The notes beneath the pieces were generated by a model. That model ran no database searches, was not told the DNA's origin, and was given only the letters and a program-made list of their open reading frames with translations. A DNA stretch of 64,000 nucleotides from Chryseobacterium sp. H1D6B. Its GTDB lineage: Bacteria > Bacteroidota > Bacteroidia > Flavobacteriales > Weeksellaceae. Location of the stretch: the NCBI RefSeq assembly GCF_029892445.1, contig NZ_JARXVJ010000001.1, forward strand, positions 434,001 to 498,000, read 5' to 3'. The translations under genes and the position numbers were made by a program. Shown here piece by piece: positions 10,273 through 18,758 of this stretch (position 1 is the first letter of the stretch; every line of letters starts with the position of its first letter).

Positions 10273-10884
10273 TTAATTATTGATTTTTGAAAAAACATAC
10301 AGCATTTCGCCTGCTATTTCCAGACTTCTTTCTTGATAGATTTTAGTTTGTTGAGATGTCCCGTCTGAAAGTTTAGGATCTTCAAAAGGTATAGAAATAC
10401 GTTTTTCTGCTCCTGCAATGAAAGGACATTCTTTGTCAGCCTGAGAACAGGTCATCACCGCGGCAAAACCTGAAATGGGATTAAAGGCATCATCATATTT
10501 TTTAGAAAAACCGATGACCGGCACTTCATTTTCGTCATATTTAACAGCATAAACAGAATTTTCACCTCCACTCAGTTTTAAAATTTGAAATCCTTCATCA
10601 GCTAATGTTGCTGCCACTTTTGGAAATAACGCTGTTGATTCTGTTCCTCCCGAATAGCAGTATACATTGGGAATTTTAAAATAAGAAGCTACTGTTTGTG
10701 CCCAGATCTGAGAAAAATGACTTCTTCGGGAATTGTGGGTACAAATAAAATTAATATTTACGATTTCCTGATTATCCACTTTGTCCTGTATGAAATCAAT
10801 CAAAAGCTGTAAAACAAGTTTTCTTTCTTCGGAGATTCCCTGCAGTACTACATTTCTGATATTTTCTAATAAGTGTGTATTCAT
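10273..10884 (-). CDS. Arsenate-reductase-like low-molecular-weight phosphatase-fold protein
   Basis: The 203-residue protein has the phosphatase P-loop CTHNSRRS (CX5R, Cys near residue 48) after the strand INFI. Further cysteines occur in VMTCSQADKECPF, as in thioredoxin-coupled ArsC proteins, though the order differs from the classical 130-residue enzyme. The family reduces arsenate to arsenite or dephosphorylates tyrosine. Its position between the DUF6428 gene and the ACR3 pump strongly supports an arsenate reductase role. The extra N-terminal 40 residues are helical. Confidence 0.85.
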   Translation of the reverse strand: MNTHLLENIRNVVLQGISEERKLVLQLLIDFIQDKVDNQEIVNINFICTHNSRRSHFSQIWAQTVASYFKIPNVYCYSGGTESTALFPKVAATLADEGFQILKLSGGENSVYAVKYDENEVPVIGFSKKYDDAFNPISGFAAVMTCSQADKECPFIAGAEKRISIPFEDPKLSDGTSQQTKIYQERSLEIAGEMLYVFSKINN

Positions 10885-10911
10885 TATTTCAGTTTTTAAT
10901 TAAAATAAATT

Positions 10912-11382
10912 TTAACAGCATCCGCTTTCTTCACTGCAGGAAGAGTTTGAACTTTTAAGATCTGTCAGGTTTAATTTCTTTTTCTCTTGAGGAAGACCAC
11001 AAGCTTCATTCGCCAGGCACGCAGTTACTTTGTTCTTTAAAATAAAATTACGGCCGTTGAAATCCAAATCATATTTTCCAATAGTCTGATCTTGGTATTC
11101 GACTTCAATTTCAAAATCTCCAATTCCCAATTTTTCTTCGGAAAGCTGGATGATATGTAAAAGTTTATTTGGTTTTAAGCGGTGTTCATAATCATCGGCA
11201 TCCCAAAGCTGAAAATTCACTCTCTCTTCTTTTCTCATGGTTCCTCCGCAGTCGATAAAGTTTTTACTTACCATCCCGATTTCGGTCACGTGAAAATGTT
11301 CCGGAACAAACTTTCCGTTTTCAAGCTGAAATTCTACATTTTCTAAGTTTGGCAGTAAATTTTTAATTTCTGATAATTTCAT
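10912..11382 (-). CDS. DUF6428-family protein of the ars cassette
   Basis: This 156-residue cytoplasmic protein resembles DUF6428 proteins found beside arsR and arsenate reductase genes in Bacteroidota. It is a mostly beta, soluble protein with no signal peptide. Notable are NFIDCGGTMRKEERVNFQ in the middle, ACLANEACGLPQ, and a Cys-rich tail ending CSEESGCC. The repeated cysteines could bind arsenite or a metal, but no function is established. It has its own ArsR-type operator (11405-11420) and leads the DUF6428-phosphatase-pump operon. Confidence 0.75.
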   Translation of the reverse strand: MKLSEIKNLLPNLENVEFQLENGKFVPEHFHVTEIGMVSKNFIDCGGTMRKEERVNFQLWDADDYEHRLKPNKLLHIIQLSEEKLGIGDFEIEVEYQDQTIGKYDLDFNGRNFILKNKVTACLANEACGLPQEKKKLNLTDLKSSNSSCSEESGCC

Positions 11383-11404
11383 TTTTTAATCATTTAATTG
11401 TTAT

Positions 11405-11420
11405 AATGCAATATTACGAT
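11405..11420 (-). promoter_or_regulatory. ArsR-type operator, copy 2, before the DUF6428 gene
   Basis: The plus strand reads AATGCAATATTACGAT and shares 13 consecutive bases (GCAATATTACGAT) with the arsR operator. On the minus strand it contains TAATATTG, one mismatch from the -7 consensus TAnnTTTG, placed 27 bp before the ATG at 11382. Repressor bound here would cover the promoter. Confidence 0.65.
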
Positions 11421-11438
11421 AAACTTGAGCAAATTTTT

Positions 11439-11765
11439 TTAACAGCAGTTTTGCTTTTTAACTGCAGTGATGATATTTGAAAAGTAAGTATTCAAAATCT
11501 CAAATGCTTTTTCATCAATACAATAGCAGATGGTATTGCCTTCAATACTTCCTTTGATAAGTCCGGCATTTTTTAATTCCTTTAAGTGTTGAGAAACGGT
11601 AGGCTGCGCCAGCGGAAGTTCGTTTACAATATCACCGCAGATGCATTCGTTTACCTTAAGAAGATATTCAATAATGGCAACTCTGGCCGGATGCCCCAAC
11701 GCTTTTGCAGTCGATGCAATCTGGTTTTGTTTTTCCGTGAAGAAATCTGTTTTGGTAGCTCCCAT
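11439..11765 (-). CDS. arsR: ArsR/SmtB-family arsenic-responsive repressor
   Basis: The start is the ATG at 11765, giving 108 residues (MGATKTDFFTEKQNQI). A winged helix-turn-helix is visible in HPARVAIIEYLL followed by LPLAQPTVSQHLKELKNAGL. Cysteines in the helix ECICGDIV match the arsenite-sensing CxC position of ArsR proteins, and the C-terminus ends NCC. It should repress the ars genes until arsenite binds. A palindromic operator (11784-11799) lies 18 bp upstream of its own start and a second one precedes the next gene, so it probably controls two promoters. Confidence 0.92.
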   Translation of the reverse strand: MGATKTDFFTEKQNQIASTAKALGHPARVAIIEYLLKVNECICGDIVNELPLAQPTVSQHLKELKNAGLIKGSIEGNTICYCIDEKAFEILNTYFSNIITAVKKQNCC

Positions 11766-11783
11766 TTTATACAATAAATTTAT

Positions 11784-11799
11784 ATCGCAATATTACGAT
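11784..11799 (-). promoter_or_regulatory. ArsR-type operator, copy 1, before arsR
   Basis: ATCGCAATATTACGAT is an imperfect palindrome with ATCG/CGAT ends. On the minus strand it contains the -7-like TAATATTG about 23 bp before the arsR ATG. The same core recurs at 11405-11420. Confidence 0.7.
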
Positions 11800-11846
11800 A
11801 ATAAATGTTACCCACAATTTTTTTTACTCATTTTTTTCTTTTTAAC

Positions 11847-11881
11847 AAAATTCCCTGCTGAATGAGTATACAGCAGGGAAT
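11847..11881 (-). terminator. Terminator after the TrxB-like flavoprotein gene
   Basis: TTCCCTGCTG and CAGCAGGGAA form a perfect 10-bp stem around a 10-base loop; on the minus strand it is followed by TTTTG. It ends the transcript of the flavoprotein gene and shields arsR. Confidence 0.7.
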
Positions 11882-11906
11882 AAAAACAAATATAAATAAT
11901 ATGAAT

Positions 11907-12812
11907 TTAAAACTTTTCCTCAATAAGTTCTTTATTGACCATTGCTCCGGCCAGATTTCCTGCAGCCACTGCATTAGCCACCGAACGCATCATCGATGTA
12001 TTATCGCCGCATGCATATATCCCGTACACATTAGTTTTCTGAAAAGCATCTGTTTTGAGGTGTCCCGATTCTGATAACTCGATTCCCAGATCTTCAGAAA
12101 CTTTCAAACGCTGCTCAAAAGGTATTTTTGCATACACTGCTTTTATAGTTTTTACACTGCCGTTCTTAAAAAGAATATTCTCAATCTTTCCGTTATGGTG
12201 TTCAAAACGTTCAATTTCATCTTCATTGATTTGAATATGATGCTCATTCAATTTCTTTGTCTGCTCTGCTGTTAAGCTTGACTTTCCATTGGTGAACAAC
12301 GTTAAATCATTAGTCCAATTTGAGATCATTTTTGAAAACTCATAAGCAAATTCTCCATTTCCAAGAATACCTGTGGCTTCGTTTCTTACTTCATAACCGT
12401 GGCAGTAAGGGCAGTGAAGTACAGAAATTCCCCAGCATTCATCGAATCCTGGAATATCGGGTTTCAAGTCTTTGATTCCGCTTGCGATGATGAGCTTTTT
12501 AGCATTAAATTTTTCACCTGATTCGGTTTCAGCTTCAAAACCGTTTGAAGATTTTACTATTTCCCTCACAACCCCGTTATGAAATTTTACAGTCTCATAC
12601 TTCTCCACCTGATCTTTTGCCGTCAGACTGATTTCTTGAGGTGTTCTGCCGTCTTGTGTTAGAAAGTTATGAGAATGAGGAGTCTGGCTGTTACACGGAG
12701 TTCCTGAATCAATAATCAAAACAGTTTTTAATGATCTTCCTAAAGTCATTCCTGCCGAAAGCCCTGCGTAACTTCCTCCGATTATAATTACATCAAAGTT
12801 TTTATTTTCCAT
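11907..12812 (-). CDS. Thioredoxin-reductase-like FAD/NAD(P)-dependent oxidoreductase
   Basis: The 301-residue flavoprotein has the FAD motif VIIIGGSYAGLSAGMTLG, a redox-active dithiol CPYCHGYE (about residue 137) and a C-terminal FAD motif YGIYACGDNTSMMRS. The dithiol spacing CxxC matches thioredoxin reductase, and the CxxCHGYE context is shared with GliT/HlpT-like disulfide oxidases. The NADPH site is less canonical (ILGNGEFAYEF). The substrate is unknown. It is divergent from a Fur-family gene with a palindrome in the shared promoter region, which suggests metal or redox control. Confidence 0.88.
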   Translation of the reverse strand: MENKNFDVIIIGGSYAGLSAGMTLGRSLKTVLIIDSGTPCNSQTPHSHNFLTQDGRTPQEISLTAKDQVEKYETVKFHNGVVREIVKSSNGFEAETESGEKFNAKKLIIASGIKDLKPDIPGFDECWGISVLHCPYCHGYEVRNEATGILGNGEFAYEFSKMISNWTNDLTLFTNGKSSLTAEQTKKLNEHHIQINEDEIERFEHHNGKIENILFKNGSVKTIKAVYAKIPFEQRLKVSEDLGIELSESGHLKTDAFQKTNVYGIYACGDNTSMMRSVANAVAAGNLAGAMVNKELIEEKF

Positions 12813-12846
12813 TCTTCTATTATTTATGGATAAGAATAATTAGGAA

Positions 12847-12854
12847 CAAAGGTA
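12847..12854 (-). promoter_or_regulatory. Candidate -7 box (TACCTTTG) of the TrxB-like gene
   Basis: The minus strand reads TACCTTTG, a match to TAnnTTTG, 35 bp before the ATG at 12812. It lies on the opposite side of the palindrome from the Fur-gene box. Confidence 0.5.
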
Positions 12855-12867
12855 AAATAATTTTTCA

Positions 12868-12890
12868 TTAATGCGATAAAGTCGCAATAA
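12868..12890. promoter_or_regulatory. Palindromic operator between Fur-family gene and flavoprotein gene
   Basis: A perfect inverted repeat TGCGA-N5-TCGCA (12872-12886) extends to 9-bp arms with one mismatched position. It lies between the two divergent -7 boxes, where both upstream promoter regions fall, so one bound repressor could silence both genes. The Fur-family product is the obvious candidate. Confidence 0.6.
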
Positions 12891-12897
12891 TAATTTT

Positions 12898-12905
12898 TAT
12901 ATTTG
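12898..12905 (+). promoter_or_regulatory. -7 box (TATATTTG) directly before the Fur-family start codon
   Basis: TATATTTG matches TAnnTTTG and ends only 3 bp before the ATG at 12909. With usual spacing, transcription would start at or next to the A of the ATG, predicting a leaderless mRNA. Confidence 0.5.
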
Positions 12906-12908
12906 CAT

Positions 12909-13283
12909 ATGGCTAAGAGAAATACAAAAGCAAAACAACTGATCTTAGATTCTTTAAAGAACACAAAATCAGCAGTCAGTCAGGAAATCCTACAGAAAGA
13001 ACTGGGAGAAGAAGTGGACAGAGCAACGATCTACAGGGTTTTAAACAGCTTCTGTGATGATGGAATTGTGCATAAAATTCTAAGCGACGATGGAAAATAT
13101 TATTTTGCTTTTTGCGTCAATTGCTCAGAAAAAGCACATCAGCATAATCATTTCCATTTCAGATGTCTAAGTTGTGAAAAGATCGAATGTATTCCCAATG
13201 AGATTGAGGTGAAATTGCCGGCAGGGTATAAATCCGTCAACTTTAACGGATTTATTTCAGGGTATTGTGCCAATTGCTCATGA
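12909..13283 (+). CDS. Fur-family metal-dependent transcriptional repressor
   Basis: With the ATG at 12909 the product has 124 residues. The DNA-binding helix region is visible as VDRATIYRVLNSF. The regulatory part has the metal-ligand stretch HQHNHFHFRC, and two Cys pairs (CLSC; CANC) form the structural zinc site. Fur relatives sense iron, zinc or peroxide; this sequence alone does not decide which, though it is Zur/Fur-like rather than clearly PerR. It shares a promoter region and palindrome with the divergent flavoprotein gene. Confidence 0.88.
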   Translation: MAKRNTKAKQLILDSLKNTKSAVSQEILQKELGEEVDRATIYRVLNSFCDDGIVHKILSDDGKYYFAFCVNCSEKAHQHNHFHFRCLSCEKIECIPNEIEVKLPAGYKSVNFNGFISGYCANCS

Positions 13284-13317
13284 TTTGGAGCTATTATGAC
13301 ACATCATTAATTAAACG

Positions 13318-14835
13318 TTAATAAGCTCCTTTCACTTCATCAATTTCATCTTGAATTCTTTTGCGGATATCAATTTTTGCATTTTCAAAACTGAAAATTG
13401 TAGTCCCTTTTTCTCTTGCAAACTGATTCGTGACAGATCCTGCAATGACAGAGTTTTCAAAAAAGGCTCCTGTTTCCTGAAGTTCATCTTCCGGACGGTC
13501 TTTTACTCTAATGAGGTTTTTATATTTTTTGCTTAAATCAAACCAGTTGATATAATCTGCATTGAATGAAACTGCCTTTATCCCCTTTGTTGAATAATAA
13601 TTAATTGCTCCAGCCTGTCCATAGTTGTCACATAGTACCAGAGTATTTCCTGATTTTGACAACCTGGAATATTCTTTATCTACTTTTTGCGCCAATTCTT
13701 TCCAGCCCAGCATATCCGCAAAATCCTGAGGTAAAGGATGATCTTTTCCATCTTCCCAACGCAGAAGTCCGAATTTCTTATAGGATTCCTTATGGCTCGC
13801 AATAAATTCAGGACTTTTATTAGGAAAGGATATATTATATATGGGTAAAAATAAAACTATAGGATGCAGGATACAAACCGGCTTAAGAAACCTCTTCCAT
13901 CCGTTTTTCAAAATATTTCCTAAATAAACAGAGCCAAAACCTATATAAATAGGATAAAGTCCGATCACATAATAATTCTTCGCTTTAAAAAAGATAAATA
14001 ATCCCATTGTTATTACATATCCCCAAAAGAAAAAACGAAATTTTTCAAAAGGCTTATAAAACAACAAAGAATAAAAGGCAAACAGAATGACAAAAGTCAC
14101 TCCGATAAAAAACAGAAGCTGAGCTTTAAAAAAATCAAATCTGTCTACATTCACCAATTGAGTTTCTGAAAGTTCTTTCATATGGTGAATCACCGGAAAA
14201 CCATTATTATACTGCCAGAAGAGGTTGGGTGAAACAATGATCAGCACTAAAAATACCGCTCCATACAGATGCGGATTTGTAAAAATTCTCCTTTGTTTTG
14301 TAATCAAAAGTGCAGGAATGAACCCTAGTGCAAGAAATACAATGTTATATTTGTTTAAAATTCCAATTCCAAAAGCAATGCCTGCCAGATAAAGCCATTT
14401 TACCTTTTCTGTATTCACGTATTTTATCAAAATATAAAAGAAGAAAGTCCATAAAAGTACATCCAATGAATTCGGTTGATACAGCATATTCAAGCGAAGC
14501 AGCGCTGAAAATAACAATCCAAAAGATGCAAGCAGACAAGCAAAAAGATCTCCTTTTAATTCTTCTATAGCTTTCCAGACAACAACCATTGTTAATGCTC
14601 CGAATAAAGCCGGAAAAAACTTAACCCAAAATACAGAATTTCCTAATATTTTTATCAGCCACGCAAACCATGAACTCACAGGTGGGACAGATAAATATCC
14701 CCAAGCAAGATGATTTGCCTGATCAAGATGCAAATATTCATCCCTCTGCAATTCATATTCCGGGCTTATCAATACGTATTGAAGAACAAATTTTGCAATA
14801 ATGAAAAGAAGAAGAATCAGATAGCTTTTTTTCAT
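13318..14835 (-). CDS. Membrane glycosyltransferase, GT39/ArnT-like
   Basis: This 505-residue protein has about ten hydrophobic helices in its first two thirds and a soluble C-terminal part. Near the N-terminus, YELQRDEYLHLDQANHLAWG matches the acidic motif in the first periplasmic loop of PMT/ArnT-type enzymes, which transfer sugars from polyprenyl-phosphate donors. The acceptor is unknown. The gene stands alone, converging on the Fur-family gene and separated from the exporter genes. Confidence 0.85.
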   Translation of the reverse strand: MKKSYLILLLFIIAKFVLQYVLISPEYELQRDEYLHLDQANHLAWGYLSVPPVSSWFAWLIKILGNSVFWVKFFPALFGALTMVVVWKAIEELKGDLFACLLASFGLLFSALLRLNMLYQPNSLDVLLWTFFFYILIKYVNTEKVKWLYLAGIAFGIGILNKYNIVFLALGFIPALLITKQRRIFTNPHLYGAVFLVLIIVSPNLFWQYNNGFPVIHHMKELSETQLVNVDRFDFFKAQLLFFIGVTFVILFAFYSLLFYKPFEKFRFFFWGYVITMGLFIFFKAKNYYVIGLYPIYIGFGSVYLGNILKNGWKRFLKPVCILHPIVLFLPIYNISFPNKSPEFIASHKESYKKFGLLRWEDGKDHPLPQDFADMLGWKELAQKVDKEYSRLSKSGNTLVLCDNYGQAGAINYYSTKGIKAVSFNADYINWFDLSKKYKNLIRVKDRPEDELQETGAFFENSVIAGSVTNQFAREKGTTIFSFENAKIDIRKRIQDEIDEVKGAY

Positions 14836-14939
14836 GGATAAAATTTAGAATTAAAAATAAGACAATTTATACTTCATTTTTATTACATCGGTATTTTTTC
14901 AGATCTCTTTATTCTTTGGAATATCCTTCTTTATACACA

Positions 14940-14967
14940 AAAAGTCCCGAAAAAATTTCGGGACTTC
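14940..14967 (-). terminator. Terminator after the exporter adaptor gene
   Basis: AAGTCCCGAAA and TTTCGGGACTT pair; on the minus strand a T-run follows. It closes the exporter operon whose last gene ends at 14993. Confidence 0.75.
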
Positions 14968-14992
14968 AGATAAAATGTATCTAGTTAGTTTA

Positions 14993-16186
14993 TTATTTTT
15001 TCTTCTCTTTCAGCTCTTCTTTATCTTTGTCAGAAGGGTTCCATACTTTCACTTCAGAATCTTTTGTAATTCCTGAAAGGATCTGCACGTTGATCCCGTC
15101 GCTGGCACCAAGCTTCACATAAACTTTTTTGAATTTTCCATCAGGCTGTTTTACTTCAACGAAAGGTTTGTCCTTCCCATTGCTTTTTTCATACTGTACC
15201 AATGATTCGTCTAACAGCAGAGCATTTTTCTGAGAGCTCAGTAAAATTTCTCCGTTTGCTGAGAATCCGGCTCTGATGTATTCGTTATTAGGATTGTAAA
15301 CATCACCTTCTACAGGGAATTTTATTGTTCCGTTGTTGTCCTTTCCTTTAGGAGCGATCATCGTAAGTTTTCCAGAGAACGTTTTGTTCTGCAAAGCACC
15401 AATCACTACATTCATATTCATTCCCTGCTTTAGTTTCCCTGCCTGCGCTTCATCTATATCTCCTTGGAATATCAGAGAATTAAGATCTGCAATAGAACAT
15501 ATTGTAGTTCCAGCATTAAAGGAGTTGGCTTCAATCACCTGACTTCCTACTTTTACAGGAACTTCTAATACAGTCCCGGATGCTTTAGAACGGATCTGTG
15601 TTGTGGCTAACCCCTGCAGTTCCGGAGTAGCACCAGTTTTAACGATCTGTAATCTTTTTTGAGCGGTCTGCAGCTGCTGATTGGCATTTTTAAGATTCTG
15701 CTGCTGGGTAAACAACTGCTGCTGGGAATTCAAATATTCTTGTTTAGAAATAACTCCCTGGCTGAACAGTTTCTGCTGCATTGCAAACTGTTTCTGCATA
15801 TTTTCCACATTCATCTTAGAGTTATTGATCTGAAGCTGGGAATTCACCACTTCCTGCTGTGCATTATTTACATCGGCAATATTAGGAATAATCCTTACCG
15901 TTGCTACCAGCTGTCCTGCGCTTACTTTATCTCCTTCATCTACCAAGATCTTTTCAATAATACCCGCAATATTCGGTTTGATCTCAATTTCTTCTTTGGG
16001 AACAATTTTTCCTGTTGCCATTACCTTATCATCCATATTCTGAATGGTAGGTTTTCTGGTAAGGAATGCCTCACTCTCTTTAGAATTGGATTTTATAAGG
16101 TATCCAATTCCTAAGAATAACGCCAACACAAGTAAAAGCCCTAAAAATATATAAATTGCTTTTTTCCAAGTGAATTTCTTTTTCAT
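14993..16186 (-). CDS. MacA/HlyD-type periplasmic adaptor of an ABC exporter
   Basis: The 397-residue protein has one N-terminal membrane anchor (AIYIFLGLLLVLALFLGIGY), a lipoyl-type segment (VDEGDKVSAGQLVATV), a Gln/Asn-rich coiled-coil hairpin (about residues 85-180) and beta-barrel regions (ADLNSLIFQGDIDEAQAGKL). Such adaptors link an inner-membrane ABC transporter to an outer-membrane channel. It is the last gene of a four-gene minus-strand unit after the ATPase and two permeases. No TolC-like channel gene is adjacent. Confidence 0.93.
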   Translation of the reverse strand: MKKKFTWKKAIYIFLGLLLVLALFLGIGYLIKSNSKESEAFLTRKPTIQNMDDKVMATGKIVPKEEIEIKPNIAGIIEKILVDEGDKVSAGQLVATVRIIPNIADVNNAQQEVVNSQLQINNSKMNVENMQKQFAMQQKLFSQGVISKQEYLNSQQQLFTQQQNLKNANQQLQTAQKRLQIVKTGATPELQGLATTQIRSKASGTVLEVPVKVGSQVIEANSFNAGTTICSIADLNSLIFQGDIDEAQAGKLKQGMNMNVVIGALQNKTFSGKLTMIAPKGKDNNGTIKFPVEGDVYNPNNEYIRAGFSANGEILLSSQKNALLLDESLVQYEKSNGKDKPFVEVKQPDGKFKKVYVKLGASDGINVQILSGITKDSEVKVWNPSDKDKEELKEKKK

Positions 16187-16217
16187 ATATCTAGTTTATT
16201 TTTTTAAATTTTTATGA

Positions 16218-17486
16218 TTATTCAGATCTTAATGCTTCAATAGGACGGATTTTCACAGCTCTCTGGGCCGGTATCATTCCAATAATTAATCCTAAAATGA
16301 CCATCACGGCCATTGCGGCAAAAACGTTTCCGTAATTTACGGTGGGATTATAAAATGGAAATGCATCCTGATTTTGAGTCACCATATTTAAAATCATGAG
16401 GACAAAAATTCCGCAGATAAACCCGAGCATCCCAGAAGTGAGCGTGATCACCACACTTTCTAATAAAATTTGGTTTCTTACTTCAGCAGGTTTTGCTCCC
16501 AGTGCTCTTCTAATCCCAATTTCTTTTGTTCTTTCTTTTACGGTGATCAGCAGAATATTAGAGATCGCGATTACTCCCGCAAGGATGGTTAAAGCACCCA
16601 CGATAATAGTCAGGAGCTGCATTCCGCTTAAGAATCCTGTAAGTTTTCCAAATTCCTTCCCTAAGTTAAAGCTTCCGAAAGCATTTGTGTCTTCAGGAGA
16701 AACCTGATTTTTTGCTTTAAGTTCAGCTTTTACTTTCTCTTCTACCTTATTTACATTGGCGTTGGGCTTGCTGACAATAGCAAAAAAATCTACTTTATCA
16801 CCATTATTATACATTTTGGTAAAGGTGGAAAGCGGGATAAATACGGTCTGGTCATTTTCCATACCGCCTCCTTTTTTCACTCTGAAGACTCCGATCACGG
16901 TAAAGAAAAGTCCTTTTACATTGATCGACTTTCCTATTGGATTTTCATTCTTTTTAGAGTCGAAAAAATTTTTATATACTTCTTCGCCAATGACGGCTAC
17001 ACTTTTATTTTGTGAAATATCTGCATCATTGAGATACCTTCCGAAGATCAATTTTTTTTCAGAGATTTTGTTTCCTAAAGGATAATCTCCGTTCAGCGTA
17101 TAAGTTGCCGTTTTCCCATTCTTGGACATCTGTTCTCCTGCATTCCCAAAGTTTCCTCTAGAGTTCTGAGGGGAAATATAATCGATATCCGGAATTTTTC
17201 TTTTTAATAAATCAATATCAGAAAGCCTTAGGTGAACCTGTCTTCCTTTTGGAAAACCTTCATAGGGAATTGAGGTATTTTGTGCCCAAAGAAAAATAGA
17301 GTTGGTAGCAAATCCTGAGAATAATTTATCAAAACCATTCTCCATCCCTTTTGCTGCACCCAGCAGACTGACATACAAAAACATACCCCAGCCGACACCA
17401 ATCATGGTGAGGAATGTACGAAGCTTATTATTTCTCAGTGAATAATAAATTTCCTGCCAAGTATCCTTTTTAAATAAGATATTCAT
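16218..17486 (-). CDS. MacB/FtsX-type ABC transporter permease (second copy)
   Basis: The 422-residue permease has one N-terminal membrane helix, a MacB-type periplasmic domain and three C-terminal helices. The FtsX signature is clear: ISNILLITVKERTKEIGIRR followed by ALGAKP, and the C-terminus PAQRAVKIRPIEALRSE. It is about 12 bp downstream of a sister permease with the same architecture. The two probably heterodimerise with the LolD-like ATPase. The substrate cannot be read from the sequence; MacB relatives export peptides, macrolides or lipoproteins. Confidence 0.93.
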   Translation of the reverse strand: MNILFKKDTWQEIYYSLRNNKLRTFLTMIGVGWGMFLYVSLLGAAKGMENGFDKLFSGFATNSIFLWAQNTSIPYEGFPKGRQVHLRLSDIDLLKRKIPDIDYISPQNSRGNFGNAGEQMSKNGKTATYTLNGDYPLGNKISEKKLIFGRYLNDADISQNKSVAVIGEEVYKNFFDSKKNENPIGKSINVKGLFFTVIGVFRVKKGGGMENDQTVFIPLSTFTKMYNNGDKVDFFAIVSKPNANVNKVEEKVKAELKAKNQVSPEDTNAFGSFNLGKEFGKLTGFLSGMQLLTIIVGALTILAGVIAISNILLITVKERTKEIGIRRALGAKPAEVRNQILLESVVITLTSGMLGFICGIFVLMILNMVTQNQDAFPFYNPTVNYGNVFAAMAVMVILGLIIGMIPAQRAVKIRPIEALRSE

Positions 17487-17498
17487 AAATCTGCTTTA

Positions 17499-18728
17499 TT
17501 ATTCTGTTCTTAGTGCTTCTATCGGTTTAATCTTTGATGCTCTGTAAGCCGGGACAAATCCTGCTATCAGTCCTGAAAATACAAGTGCAATAAATGCTGT
17601 TATGATAGTTGCCCAGCCCACACTCGGGCTTTTAATAAAATATTCTTCTAAATTATTTCCAATTAAATTTAAAGCAAGTACGCCTAATCCTACTCCGATA
17701 AATCCTGAAAACACAGTAATAACAACACTTTCCTGGACAATCAATGCTACAATACTTCTCGGCTTGGCACCAATGGCTTTTCTTACGCCTATTTCCTTAG
17801 TTCTTTCTTTTACGATGTAAACCATGATATTGCTGATCCCGATAATTCCCGCTAATAAAGTTCCAAGCCCGATAAATGTCACAATTGCCGTAATTACAGC
17901 GATAAACATAAATGTTTCATTCATATTTTTAGCATTGTTCCATACACGGACGCCGTTTTCATCATCTGGAGAAACACTTTTTCTTGCTTTCAGCTTGTTT
18001 TTTAATTCGTCCCCGTACTTAATAGCTTCCGCGGGCTGCAATTTTTCATTGTAGGCTATATAAATAATACTTACCGTATCAGAACCTTTTTTCATCTGCT
18101 GCAGAGTAGTTACAGGAATTGCGATATGTCTTTCATCCCAGTCTCCTCCGTCATCGGAAAATACGCCTACTACCTTAAACATGGTTCCGTTAATATTGAG
18201 ATCTTTTCCTACAGGACTTCCATTTTTTATCAAATCCCGCTGTACCATTCTTCCTATCACTGCTACATTCTGCTTTCTGTCTAAATCTGTAGGGGTAAGA
18301 TAACGCCCTTCAAGCATTTTACGGTTTTCTATAAATTTCTCTTCTGGATTGGCTCCATTGACCTGATAGGTACCGCTTTCCTTCCCGTATTTCACCATCA
18401 AATGCGTGGTGTATCTAGGAGTAGAATACTCTACCTTTTCTTTATCACTGTTTACTAAAACGTCATAGTCATCATTATTCATTGTAACAGTTCTGTTAGA
18501 CTGCAGCCCATTATAGGCTATCGTCGTTTTCCCTGTAACAATAGAAATTAAGTTTTGGGCATCCCCAGCAAAACCTTCAGTAAATGCATTCTGAAGTCCT
18601 TTTCCAATACCAAAAAGAACAATAAAAATAAATAAACCTAAAGCTACCGTAAACCCTGAAAGTACTGTCCGCAATACATTACTGCGGATAGAACTGAATA
18701 TTTCCTGCCAACGATCTAGGTCAAACAT
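17499..18728 (-). CDS. MacB/FtsX-type ABC transporter permease (first copy)
   Basis: The 409-residue permease parallels the next gene: N-terminal helix after FDLDRWQEIFSSIRSNVLRT, large periplasmic domain, three C-terminal helices with ISNIMVYIVKERTKEIGVRK and the ending PAYRASKIKPIEALRTE. Paired divergent permeases beside a single ATPase are common in Bacteroidota. It sits between the ATPase gene and the second permease with short gaps. Confidence 0.93.
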   Translation of the reverse strand: MFDLDRWQEIFSSIRSNVLRTVLSGFTVALGLFIFIVLFGIGKGLQNAFTEGFAGDAQNLISIVTGKTTIAYNGLQSNRTVTMNNDDYDVLVNSDKEKVEYSTPRYTTHLMVKYGKESGTYQVNGANPEEKFIENRKMLEGRYLTPTDLDRKQNVAVIGRMVQRDLIKNGSPVGKDLNINGTMFKVVGVFSDDGGDWDERHIAIPVTTLQQMKKGSDTVSIIYIAYNEKLQPAEAIKYGDELKNKLKARKSVSPDDENGVRVWNNAKNMNETFMFIAVITAIVTFIGLGTLLAGIIGISNIMVYIVKERTKEIGVRKAIGAKPRSIVALIVQESVVITVFSGFIGVGLGVLALNLIGNNLEEYFIKSPSVGWATIITAFIALVFSGLIAGFVPAYRASKIKPIEALRTE

Positions 18729-18758
18729 ATGTATCCTTTTACTTTAAATTTATTTTAA

